Shown: piece after piece, positions 1-13,500 of the stretch
Position numbering within the stretch: the first letter of the stretch is position 1
Layout of the letters: every line of letters starts with the position of its first letter
Origin: Tubulanus polymorphus
Taxonomy: Eukaryota > Nemertea > Palaeonemertea > Tubulaniformes > Tubulanidae
Reading direction: 5' to 3'
Length of the DNA: 64,000 nt
Assembly (NCBI RefSeq): GCF_964204645.1
Contig: NC_134029.1
Coordinates: forward strand, 2,117,001-2,181,000
The notes under the pieces: model-generated
The model's input: the letters and a program-made list of their open reading frames with translations, nothing else
Databases searched by the model: none
What the model was told of the DNA's origin: nothing
Translations under genes and position numbers: made by a program

Positions 1-3000
1 AGATCAGAAAGCATAAATTTGGATGTCTCGTCCGCTGTAAATGCAGACGTAAGTCTTGAATAATTTTTCACTATTCAATATGTCTGATTATTACAATATT
101 TGAAAGATTCAAAGCCTTTAGGGCATGTCAGTTGAATTTTGATTATAGGGATATGTAAATTTCATAAAACGCACTTAATGATGTTTCAGGATGCAGAAAG
201 ATTAGATGCTCTAAGCTTTGTCATCATGGATACAAGAAGAAATACAACAAACATGGCTGCCTCAAAGCATGTACTTGTAAGGGTAAGTAATAATCCATTA
301 TATACCAAATGTTTTGTTACATGTAAGTTGCCTGTTCCATATAAATCATGCATGCATTAAAATATTGTGTAGAATGTAAGAACCGTAGATGCCCAGGACG
401 TTGCCCACATGGCAAAATAAGAAAGTATTTCCATGGCTGCTTAGTTCGCTGTAAATGCAGAGGTAAAGGCTATGATCTTATCTTTTTGGACTTGTCATTT
501 TGCTTTCACTTCATGCATATAAAAATCATGAGATATTTTTTAGTTTGTGGACCAAGGCCACGATGTGGAAAGAGTGGAAAACGTTGCCATTTCGGACGTA
601 TTTACCGATACAACAAACACGGTTGCAGAGTCGGGTGCCGATGCAAACGTAAATAGTGATTTTAGAATCTAATATCATTAATCCTTTCATGTGAAAACAT
701 TATGTAAACACATCTTCGTTATCTGCGTTTCCTAGATAGATCTTAACATTTCTTTTAGCATGCTCGATCATTCGTAAGATCTGTCCACGATGCAGACATG
801 GTGTAATCAGAAAAATGAAACATGGATGCCAAGTTGGATGCCGATGCAAGCCATGTCGCCCAGTCAAATGTCCATTGTGTCTGTGGGGAGCACCAAAGAA
901 AAAGTATAGGAGAGGCTGCCTTATTTCATGCAAATGTCCAAGCTGTTTCCCAAGAAGATGTCCAAAGAACTGTAAACATGGCAAAATCAAGCGTTTCAAG
1001 CACAAGTGCTTGATTAGCTGTAAATGCAAACGTTAGTAGAGTGAGAATTTTCAGAAAGAAAATACCTCATAGAATTAGCCATAAACAACATAAACTATTT
1101 CATTTTAGCATGCAAACGAGCGAAATGTCCAAGACTCTGTTACTTTGGAAGGAAGAAGACCTATAGACATGGTTGCCGCATTCGCTGCCGTTGCAAGAGT
1201 AAGTGACTCGTGTACAGCAAATGTCAAAATCGTTTTCTTGATTTTTCGTAATGGGAAATCGGCAATATTGCTATTTATTGCTTCTAGAATGCAAACCAGC
1301 TCCATGTCCACGACGTTGCTACTGGGGACGTGTGAAGAAATTCCGACACGAATGCCGCATTCGCTGCAGTTGCAAACCATGTAGAGCAGCCAAATGTCCA
1401 CGCCGTTGCCACTGGGGAAAGATAAGGAAGATCAAACACGGATGTGTCAGGAGCTGTAAATGCAAAGAATGTAAACCAGCTAACTGTCCAAGACGTTGCA
1501 GATACGGTCGAATCAGGAAATATAGACATAAATGTCGTGTTGCTTGCCGATGCAGAAGTAAGTTAGCATTAAGTATATTACAAATAATGCTCCAAGAAAT
1601 ACTGCTGATTCTGTCTTTAAATCAAATATATATGTATAATTCAATGGGTTCAAAAAATTAAGTATTTTACTTGAATATTATTTCAGTATGCCGAAAAGCT
1701 AAATGTCCAAAACGATGTCCATTCGGTTTCATGAAGAAACGAAGAAGAGGTTGCCTAATTGGGTGCAGATGCAGACGTAAGTCATTACACTCTCCATTTT
1801 TGAAATTTTGAAGTTTCTATAATCGGTATCATGTCCGCACCTATTCATATGTCAATCGTATTATATAGCATGCCGCATGGTGAGACGTCGTTGTCCACGG
1901 GGTTGTAAATATGGTACGATCAAACGATTCAGACATAAGTGTTTGATCAGATGTAAATGCAGACGTAAGTTAAAACGATTTCTTAATATCCACGTCAATA
2001 CAAATATAGCAATGAATGATATGGTTAAATCGGTCAAATTCAAAATATTTTTAGCTTGCAAACCAGTACGATGTAAACGTTTCTGTCCACTTGGGTACAT
2101 GTACAGACGCCGAAATGGATGTAAACTCTCATGTAAATGCAAAAGTAAGTATCACCAACATCATGCAACTCGTACATTAACGCTGGTTAAAAAGATTTCA
2201 CTTCATGAATCACTATTTTTTCCAGAGTGTCACCACTTGAATGTCAGATGTCCGCGATTCTGTCCTCACGGATACAAGAAAACTAGAAAGAACAAATGTG
2301 TCACCAAATGTGTATGCAGACGTAAGTTAAATTCCCTTTTAAAACGTATTGTTCCATTAGCTCGAAATCCAATTCACTTTTAATCATCCATTTGATACAC
2401 ATGCTTAGGTTGTCGACCAGCAAGATGCCCAAGATATTGTCCATTCGGTTACAGGAAGAGACGCAGACACAGTTGTAGGGTCCATTGTAAATGCAAGGGT
2501 AAGTAACTCAATCCAATTCTGTCAGATGATCCCTTTGGCGCTATTTGAAATAATAAATGTATGTATCTTTTCCTCTTATTTAGGATGCAAACCAGCCAAA
2601 TGTCCACGTGGTTGCAAGTACGGAAAATTGAGAACATTTAAACGCGGATGCTTGACAAGCTGCAAATGCAAGAGTGAGTTATTTTTAACACTGGAACATA
2701 AGTAAATTCATTGTAACATGCACATTGAAAGTTAAAAGAAATTTCCCTGATTAAATGAAATTTTATAATGTAATAGGATGTAGAAAGTCGCCATGCCCAT
2801 TACGTTGTCCATGGGGATACAAAAAGCGGTACACTTATGGATGTCGCACAAGATGCAGCTGTAAATGTAAGTCACAGTACGATTGTTTTCCCGATTCTTT
2901 ATTTCTATTCGGATGCCATTTGTTCAAGTAAGTACAATTTGTATTTTTCAGCCTGCAAACCTGCTTCATGCCCACGTCATTGTCCCTGGAATAGAATCAA

Positions 3001-4570
3001 GAAATTCAGATACAAGTGTCGCATCAGTTGTAAATGCAAGGAGTGTAGACCAGCCCGCTGTCCAAGGTTCTGTCCGTTTGGAAAGATCAAGCGACGCCGA
3101 CATGGATGTCTCAGAAGCTGTAAATGCAAACGTACGCAAATCCTATGATAGCATTTTTCTATAGATTTCCTTAGTTTATTTAAAATTGAATTCACACCTA
3201 AATTCTTCTCTCTCAGCATGCAAACGAGTACGTTGCCCGAAAGGATGCAGATATGGTAAGACAAAAAAATACAGACATAAATGTCGCATCAGCTGTAGAT
3301 GTAGACCATGTAGAATGGCCAGGTGTCCATCCAGACGTCATTGCGGTTACCGTGGATTCATCAAGAAACACAACAAACATGGATGTCGCAGAAGCTGTAG
3401 ATGTAAACGTATGTATCTCAACAAAAAGACATTTAGTATAATACGTTCTTTATCAATAGAATTAGTGGTCGAATCATACGATTTAATTTGTAGCATGCAG
3501 GCCAGCTCGTTGTCCACGTCACTGCCCCTCGGGTCGTGTGAAAAAATACAGATACAGATGTCGCTACAGCTGTAAATGCAAAAGTAAGAATAAAATGCAT
3601 ATATATACAAATTGGTAAAAGCTTTGAGAGTTTTTAGAAATGTATAGGAATTTGATTTCAAGGAAGATTTCATTTTTCGTTTTCATTCAACATCATACAT
3701 GTAAGTTGAACTTAACTGTATTTTCCTGTTATTCATAGAGTGTAAACCACGCAGATGTCCAAAGAACTGTCACTTCGGTGTAAAGAGAACGCGTAAATTT
3801 GGCTGCCGCATTCGATGCAGATGTAGACGTAAGGATAGATACGAACTAGTTTTTAACGGATGAAAGGATATAATCATACAAACGTGTATTTTATCTTTTT
3901 TTTGTAGCATGCTCTTATGTACGCAAATCGTGCCCACGTAACTGTAGACATGGATTTATCAAAACAAAGAAACATGGTTGCCAGATAGCATGCAGATGTC
4001 GACGATGCAAACCAGCGCTTTGTCCACCTCGCTGTCACTGGGGACGTGTCATGAAATACAAGCGAAGATGTCTTATCAAGTGTAGATGTAAATCATGTAA
4101 ACCAGCACGCTGTCCTAGATTCTGTCCATGGGGCAAAATCAAGAAACGTAGATACGGATGCCTCAGAAAGTGCTCGTGTAAACCATGCAATCCAGCTCGT
4201 TGTCCAAAATCGTGTCGACATGGAAAGATTAAGAAATTCAAGTACAAATGTCGTGTCAGCTGCAAGTGTAGACCGTGCAGACGTGCTCCTTGTCCATCAA
4301 GACGTGCTTGTGGTGGTCGTGGTTACATCAAGAAATTCAACAAACATGGATGTCGCATCAGATGTAGATGCAAACGTATGTCTTCAATATACTAATATAT
4401 CACTAAGATTTGATAACCACTTTTGCCTCGTAAAATTATCATCAATTACGTTTTTATTATGAATGATATTCTTCATACAGCTTGCAGACCTGCCCGTTGT
4501 CCAAGGCGCTGTCGATATGGCAAGGTCAAGAATTTCAAACGTGGTTGTCTTGTTCGATGCAGATGTAGAG
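1..4570 (+). CDS. Array segment A: exons 1-20, 30 six-Cys repeats
   Basis: Exons: 1-48 (cut by the window), 190-282, 373-462, 544-648, 759-1031, 1109-1198, 1288-1557, 1687-1776, 1869-1964, 2055-2144, 2226-2321, 2409-2498, 2584-2673, 2777-2866, 2952-3131, 3217-3408, 3494-3583, 3739-3828, 3908-4375, 4481-4570. Most are 90 bp and hold one repeat. The exons at 759 and 1288 hold three each, those at 2952 and 3217 two each, and 3908-4375 holds five with no intron. Inside multi-repeat exons the residue between repeats is the one otherwise split by a phase-1 intron, so these exons look like intron losses. Variants include C2-x2-C3 (repeats 1 and 2 of exon 759) and a long 'CPSRR.CG.RG' form that ends both the 3217 and 3908 exons. 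Confidence 0.93.
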
Positions 4571-7500
4571 GTAAGTTATTTTTATTTTCCTAATAATCTG
4601 TATATTGCTAACATGTTTGACTAACATCGCGTTTTATCCAACTGACAGTACCGAACTGTAGCCATCCAAAGAAAGTCGGACCAGGAAGAGCCAGTTTCAA
4701 ACGCTATTACTATGACCATCGTCTGAAAGACTGTAAGAAGTTCCACTGGGGTGGATTGAAAGCAAATGGTAACAACTTCAGATCATTGAGAGCTTGTCGC
4801 AAGAAGTGTGTCCGTAAGTATAGAAAATTATTACAATTACAAGAATCTCGGGCCGCAAACTGATAAATAATATTTACCCTATTAATTATTTCTCGAAAAC
4901 AGGTTGCAGACCAGCTTCTTGTCCAAGAAATTGCAGACATGGAAAGGTTCAGAAATACAAACGAAAATGCCGCTACAGCTGTCGTTGCAGAGTATGCAGA
5001 CGGGTCAGATGTCCACGTAAATGCCACTGGGGAGTCCAGAAAAAACATAACAAATATGGCTGCGTTCGAAATTGCAAATGCAAACGTAAGGACGGATCCT
5101 TTATGTGTGGTGAAGTGTTTATGATTATTTGATTGATTTGGAGATTTATGCTGACATTCTTTGTTTTATTTTCAGCATGTCGTCCAAAACGATGTCCACG
5201 TTTCTGTCCATTTGGAGCACGAAGGAAATTCAAACACAACTGTATGACCGGCTGTCGATGCAAACGTACGTTCTATCAAATTAGTACTTATAGTAGTAAT
5301 CTATGGAAGAGTCCGTTCCCTTAAATCAAGTTCATATTTTCATTCTGTCAGGTTGCAAACCAAAGAAATGTCCAACATTCTGTCCATTTGGCGTTAAGAC
5401 GAAATACTATCACAAGTGCCTGTTCAAGTGTCACTGTATCAGTAAGTAACCTATGTATTACCTTGTATTGTTATTTATTGTGTTAACACAATTCATTGTA
5501 GTACGGAGGAATTGTTTTTACAAGGCACACATTTTTTCACAATGGTTATGGAATTGTACATTTTAGAATGTAAACCAGCTAGGTGCCCACGATACTGTAA
5601 ACATGGTTACGTCAAGAAGATCTACCATGGATGCATGACCAAATGTCGTTGCAGACGTAAGTACATGAAATAATATTTGCTCATGAGACACTTACCCTTT
5701 GCATATGTTTAAGCGAGTTAAAGAATGTCCTTTTCTCTTCGACCAGGATGCTATCCAGCAACTTGTCCAAAGGGTTGTCATTGGGGACGTGTGAAACGTT
5801 ACAATAAACACCGTTGCAGAAAGTCATGCAAGTGCAAGCGTAAGTATATTGTCCCTCTATCAGTTGGAATACTGGGTCTTTATCATGTGGTGCATCTAAC
5901 TATCTTATATCAATAGGTTGTAAACCTGCTCCATGCCCTCGTCGATGTCGCTATGGCATGATCAAGCGTGTAAGATATGGCTGCAGAAGAAGCTGTAAAT
6001 GCAGACGTAAGATGGATCTTCTGCAATTTTTTTAATACATATTCTAGGGTCATCCAAGATTATTTTTTATCTACCGTTTCCGTCAACTTTCTTACAGAAT
6101 GCAAACCTGGAAGGTGTCCAAGTCGAATTGTATGCCGCTATGGTTACATTAAAATACGTAAACATGGATGTCCAGTCAAATGCAAGTGCAGACGTAAGTG
6201 CTAATTTTCGTTGGAATAAAGGTTTCTTTCATCCAGCATAGAATCGTTCAGCTCTGTGAAATTCTACATCTAATCAATCGTCCATTCATTAATCCGACAG
6301 GCTGTAGACCTGCCAAATGTCCAAAATGTTACTTTGGTTATAAGAAGAAACACAACAAACATGGATGTAGGACGTACTGTCGTTGTCGTCGTAAGTTATT
6401 TTATGATTCACCGTAGCTAAGTGATCTAAAACAACATATGTTTGTGAAGTCATGTCATTTTTTTATCTCATTCAATTATAGGTTGTAGACCAGCAAAATG
6501 CAACAAGAGATGCCATTTCGGCACCAAATACCATTACAAACATGGATGCAAGGTCGGATGTTCCTGTAAACGTAAGTTCTTTCAATATTTTCCAATTTTG
6601 ATTCTTACTTCAGAAAAAAATTATCATCACTCATTTTAAACAATCTTTATTAGCATGTCCAAGGAGAAAGCCATGCAGACTCAGACCAGGCTGTTACAGA
6701 ATGAAGAAAATCTTCCGCCATGGATGTCGTGTAGGTTGCAAATGTGTTGGATGTCCACGAATCCACTGTCCACGTCAATGTAAATTTGGACTGTTGCGTA
6801 AACACCGCAGGAAATGCGTTGTCAGTTGTAAATGTAAACGTATGTATCATTATTATTGGATTGGTTACGGAAAATCGCATACGATTTACATTTCAGCACA
6901 ATGTCATGTCACATTTCTATGTCTATCTACTTACATAGGCTGCTCTCATGTCCGTAAATCATGTCCACGTAACTGTCGTTATGGAGTCAAGAAACGTATC
7001 GTCCGTGGCTGTCAACTTGGATGCAAGTGCAAACGTAAGAATCTTATCTCTTTCGCCATATACATTTTTGCGTTATCTTTATAACGTTTCATTTGTGTTA
7101 TTTATGGCATAGCAAAATATTGAGATGTCTTAGAGCATATGACAATGCTTAGTGTGAAAATGTATGTTATTTTATAGACTGCAATCGAGCTAAATGCCCA
7201 AGACGTTGTGCATTCGGGCGAATCAAAAAATTCAAACGTGGATGTAGATATTCTTGTCGATGCAGACGTAAGTGTTACTTCCAAACTTATTGGGTTAACT
7301 AATAAAACTTTAGATTAGAATATGACTATGTCGTAAAAATTTAACTGAATTTAACGTATCCCCATTTTTCAGCATGTTCCAGTGTCAGAAAATCTTGTCC
7401 TCCGAGACGTGTCTGCAAACATGGTTATATAAGGAAGCGTAGACATGGCTGCCAGGTTGGATGTAGATGTAAACCATGCAGACCAGCTCGTTGTCCAAGT

Positions 7501-10500
7501 CGATGCTACCACGGAAAGATCAAGAAACTGAGACGAGGATGTCGAATCAGCTGTAAATGCAGACGTAAGCTACATATCATTGTTCATCGTTCTTTTGAAT
7601 GGGATGGTGACTCTGTCAAAGGTAACAATATATTCTGCTTAATTTCCTAAGGATGCAAACCGAAGAAATGTAACTGTGGACCAAGACAATTTGCCGTCAA
7701 GAAGTACAACAAACACCGCTGCTTGATTCGTTGCCGTTGCAAAGACCGTAAGTGTGTCGTATGGAATATTTCTCAAATTTTGTGACATCGATATTACATC
7801 GAGTGATAAAGTTTACGACATTTTAAGGCAGTACTTTAATGCTTATCAAATATTACAGATTGTGGCCCACGCGCTCGCTGTCCGAAATTCTGTCCATGGG
7901 GATACAAGAAGCGTAGAACCGGTCGACATCGATGTCTTGTATCGTGCAAGTGTAAATGTAAGTTGAGATGAATTGATTTTGTATCCAGCTATTCTAGCAG
8001 AATGCAGTTAACATACTCTGGGTTCATGATTACAGCATGTAGACCAGCCCGCTGTCCGAAGTTCTGTCCTCTTGGAACGATGAAGAAACGAAAGTACAAC
8101 TGTGTTGTCAAATGCAAATGTCGACGTAAGTATTGTACATTTAACTTTCACCTGATGTAACACAAGGAATAGCTGTATCTATCGATAAATTCAACTACAG
8201 GTTGCAGTCCAGCACGATGTCCCAGAAAGTGTAAATTCGGATATAAACGAAAATACAGACATAAGTGTCTTAGACATTGTAAATGTAAACGTAAGTATGA
8301 ACATCCGTAATTGTTAGCCATCATTCCCCGACGATAGCAAGATCGATAAAAGGAATTTTCTTTTCTAGGCTGTAAACCTGCTAAGTGTCCGCGTAAATGC
8401 CGATTTGGTCGAGTTAAACATTACAAACGCAAATGCCGCGTGGCATGCAGATGCAGGAGTAAGTGAAACTATCTGATGACAAATAACGGGTAGTCACCAT
8501 AATCTTCATACATTCATATCATATTCATATTCAATTATAGAATGTAAACCTGCCAAGTGTCCAAGACGTTGTAGATACGGTTTCGTGAAGATCCGCAAGC
8601 ACCGTTGCCTTGTTGGATGCAAATGCAAACGTAAGCATACATTACGCTAGATTGTAATGATAATCAAGGTTGTTGCATTGGTAACCAATTTTCTATAATT
8701 TTGTGTAACTAACAGGTTGCAAGCCGGCTCGATGCCCAAGAAAATGTGCTCACGGCCGCGTCAAGAAATATAGAGGAAAATGTAGAATAAGCTGCAAATG
8801 TAAACGTATGTAGCAGCAGTGTTCTACTTAAAACAAAACAATTTTTGATTCATTTTTACGTAACTTGACTATTGAATGACCTTGATTACAGCATGCAAAC
8901 CTGCTAAATGTCCACGATGTCTACATGGCTATAGAAAGAAGAAGGTCCGCGGTTGTCTCGTCAGATGTAAATGTAAACGTTGTAAGCGAGCTCGCTGTCC
9001 GCGTAACTGTCCATTCGGAAAGGTTAAGAAATACAGACGCAAATGTAGAGTATCTTGTAAATGCAAACGTAAGTGATCAGTATAAAAAACACTCTGAAAT
9101 GAAACATTCCTAAATTTCTATTTAATTCTACGAACTATGAAGATGTCATCAGTAGGGTCAGATAATTGGTGAATGAGAACCCACCGCACTGAGTTCGTTT
9201 AAACAATAGCATCTTTTTCCGCATTTTACAAAGAAACTTCTGATTTAGAATAAAAATTGCAGTGAAATGATAAAAAATCAACTTCAACGAACTATGAAGA
9301 TTTATCTAAGGGCCATATTTCATATGAATGAAAACCCATCACACTGAGTTCGTTGAGGTTCCTTATAAGTAGTATAAATCCTGATATGTAATAAGAGCAC
9401 TATTAATAGCATATTTCTGATTCCAATTTTCTAGCATGTTCCTCGGTGCGAGTGAAATGCCCAAGACGTTGTTATACTCATCCGATTCGAAAGTATAAAC
9501 ATAGCTGTCTTGTTATGTGTAAATGTCCAAGTAAGTGATTAACAGTCTTGAATTAACATGTCTAGCACTGTTAACTAGTTTATATACATCTCATTACTGG
9601 CCTTTTTTCAATTGCCTCTAGGATGTCGCCCAGCCCGTTGTCCACGTGGTTGCAACTTCGGCTATCTGAAGAAATACAGAAAATGGTGTCGCATAGGTTG
9701 TAAATGCAGACGTAAGTACAAGCTATGTTACAAGCACATACAAAAAAGCGTGATATATTTCTAACATATATTTCTATCACATATTTATTTGTAAATTCAG
9801 CTTGTCGTAAAGCCAGATGTCCAAAACGTTGTCGTTATGGACGAATCATGAAACATAGACACGGATGCCGAGTCAGATGCAGATGCAAGAGTAAGTTCTT
9901 TTTTCATACAAAATGTGTTTGTATTATTGCCTTTTCAATGTAAGAAACTAAATGCTTATTATGCCTGTGTTAGGATGTCATCGTGCTGCCTGTCCAAAGA
10001 AATGCCGCTACGGAATGAAGAAGAGATTCATCGGTAAATGCCGTGTTAGCTGCAGATGTAGAAGTAAGTATGCAATTGTTATCTACCTGCATCAGATCAA
10101 ATAAATAGATATCGTGAGAAGGAGCTACATGAAATGAGTCTTACAGTCGCTTAAACGATTGTAGTAGAATTTCTGCTAAAATGATTTATCTTTTATGATA
10201 GCGTGTAAGATGTTCAGATGTCGCCGTAAATGTCATCATGGAAAGACTAGAGTATTCAACAAACACGGTTGTCAAGTTGGCTGTAAATGCAAACGTAAGA
10301 ATTTGATTCAGAATTAGTAAAACATGTTACTTTTGAATCATTTGATAAACCATAATTCATTATTACGTGTTAATAGCTTGTAAACCACAACGATGTCCGA
10401 GACACTGTAGATACGGATTGAAGAAGAAACACAGCTACAAATGTCGTGTCAATTGTCGCTGTAGACGTATGTCTCTTTATTCTTAAATCCCGCAATTTGG

Positions 10501-13500
10501 TTGATGTTTTCGATTGTTTTTATACATTATAGTCAATTCTTCCGTCTGATTTCAGAATGCCGACCAGCTAAATGCCCAACTCACTGTCGCCATGGACGAT
10601 GGAAGAAAATAGACAGACATGGATGTCGCAGATCATGTGGTTGCAGAAGTACGTTAAATTCAACTCAATTTCATAATTCCAGTATTATCAGTATCATGTA
10701 CAAGATACTCACCTATCTGTTTTTATATGCTCATCATAATTTACCATTTCCTTGTGATATTTCATCTAGAATGTAAGATGGCTAAATGTCCACATAGTTG
10801 TCCACATGGTCGTATGAAGAAATGGCGTGGCAAGTGCTTGGTTAAATGCAAGTGTAAACGTAAGGATTATTTCAATCAAAATCATTCATTCCATTGAAAT
10901 TTCAAAAAAACATTCAACATTTGAAACACAATTTTTTCTACTTTGTTTTCATTAGGATGTCACAAAGCACCATGCCCTGCGTCGTGTCCGTACGGTTACA
11001 TAAAACGATCCAAGCGAGGTTGCCGCAGAGTCTGTAAATGCAAACGTAAGTCGTATATACTCATTGAAATAATCAGAAAGTATTTACTGTAAGAAAACTT
11101 CAAATCTGTCATATTATATAACATTACTTTCTCTAGCATGTAAATCAGTTCGTTGTCCAAGAAGCTGTAAATATGGTCGCGTCAAGAAATATAAACACAC
11201 TTGCAGAATCGCTTGCAGATGCAAAAGTAAGTTCTACAAAATATATAGATTAATGCAAAGTTCAGTCTAAATGGTGTTAGTCATCATCCTATCATAACGA
11301 AGCAGGCTGTTATCGAGCGAAAGAAAAGGGGCAATAAGTCTGAATGGGTCATAAAATACAATTTTAAAAGACAATGGCAAACAAAGAACTTTTTAGAGGC
11401 ATCTACTACTGGATCAGATTTCACATTGTCGAAGTCTTATTCGTCATATGATGCTGTTCACCCCTACCAAAGTAAACCGAAGTTGTCAGAAGCAAGTATT
11501 CTGTCAGAAGAGAGCATTAAGGATTGAATCAATTATTTCAGAATGTCATCCAGCCAGATGCCCACGACGTTGTCGACATGGAAGAAAGAAGATATTCCAC
11601 GATGGTTGCCTCAGGAAATGTAAATGCAAACGTAAGTTATTTGTTATCATGCGTGTATCCATGTTCATTTTGTATTCATATTTATTTGGGAGATACTTTA
11701 TACGTGTTAACAAGGCGTCCAAATAGTATAAAGATAAATCTGATCGCTGATTGAAATAATCTATTACCATTTTAGGTTGTCATCAAGCTAAATGTCCTCG
11801 AAACTGTGCACATGGATTATTCAAGGCTTACAGAAAGAATTGTCGTATCAAATGCAGATGCAGAAGTAAATATGCCATTTTGGCGTCAATATTTAATCTT
11901 TGATTTGAAAGCCTTATCCATTTACCTAAACTCAGCTTAGTCGTGATATCGACTATAGAAAGATTATTTCTGGCGTGACCAATGATGATATTGTAGGCTA
12001 GAGTCATGAAGTTTAGATGTTGACTACATGAGACAAGTCAGAGATCATCCAGAAAATAATCCTAATTATTTGTGTTTTGTATATATTGAAAGGCTTTTCT
12101 CACAAATCATTAGCACCCGTTTAATTCGGAAATAATCGTCTGTGGGAACAATGAAGAACATTTACGGTGCCATAATTCATATTTGAATGACAACGCCATC
12201 CATTCTGAGTTCATCCTTCATAACATGCTTTAAAAACGGAAGAACATATAGAGTCAAACTAGCCGATAATTGATGAAAGACTTCGTTGTGATATAAACAA
12301 GAATCTAAAACATAACTATCTTAAAATATGATAAAGCTTATCTGAAATGGATAACAATTTATGTTTCATGTTTTTCAGCGTGCAGACCAGCTTCATGTCC
12401 ACACAAATGTAGACACGGGTACAAGAAGAGAGTTAAGAACGGCTGCCTTATCAACTGTCGATGCAGAAGTGAGTCAGCTGATTTAGATCATAAAAAGAAT
12501 CAGATTGAATGAATAACAAGATCTGAAACATGAAGAATAGTGTTTGCTAAATGATGAATTTGATTACAATTTATCACTGCTGCGGTCTGATTGGTTCTTG
12601 TCACAATACCGATGATGACTTAACCGCTTCAACATAAAAAAACTGATCTTATGATTTATCACAAATTACTTTTCAGAATGCCGCCCATCTGCCTGTCCAA
12701 AATGCAGACATGGAAAACTCATTAAACGTTACCGCAAAAAATGCAGAATCTCATGTAAATGCAAGCGAAAGAGTAAGTTAACAAGCTTTTTTTATAAATC
12801 ACAGTTGTCGACCTGGTATTTTCTTCTAAGGGTTGATTTTAGATTTTAGATCTAATTTGTTGTTTTTAAAAAATTCTCTTCAACAGTCTGTAAGCCTGCC
12901 CGTTGTCCAAGACAGTGTCGCTTCTTCAAATGCCATAAAGTGTATCGCCGTGGTTGCCTTATCAAATGCAAGAAGACACGTAAGTCATTGTTAACTGTTG
13001 CATAAATGTTTTCAAATTAATGCAGCCAGTACCGACATCTATTCACGTGTGATTCCAATTCCATAGATTGTCCACTTGTCCGATGCCCAAGAAAATGTAG
13101 ACACGGAACAGTGAAAAAGATCAGACGAGGTTGTGTCGTCAGTTGCAAGTGTAAACGTCCAAGTAAGTCCATTCTGAATGCATTGACTGTATGTGGTGTA
13201 AGTAACGATTAGCAGGATCGCTAATGGTCGGTATGCTCTTTCAGTTTGCAAACGTGTCAGGTGTCCACGAAGATGTAAACATGGTCATAAGAAGATCTAC
13301 AAGAAGCATTCGAAATGCCCATACAAGTGTGTTTGCAGAAAGGGTAAGTATTGAATTTGAAATAAAAAAGCAGCATAACAGGCACGTGTTTCGATAACAA
13401 AGCGTTCATGCCATCCGGATAGAAAACTGAACAGTTACATTGATGTATATTGCAGGTTGTAGACGTAATGTTAGATGCCCAAGTTTCTGTCCACTTGGTT

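Noticed and set aside
700-4265. Long minus-strand frames rich in His/Leu/Arg over the repeat exons (for example 700-1029, 4035-4265)
   Set aside because: They are antisense shadows of Lys/Cys-rich exons and have no splice or motif support.
11981-12050. Another C/D snoRNA starting at ATGATGA 11982
   Set aside because: No CTGA D box or terminal stem follows at a suitable distance.
12269-12345. C/D-like pair TTGATGA and CTGA in the same intron as snoRNA 3
   Set aside because: Flanks do not pair, and no internal boxes or rRNA guide were recognised.
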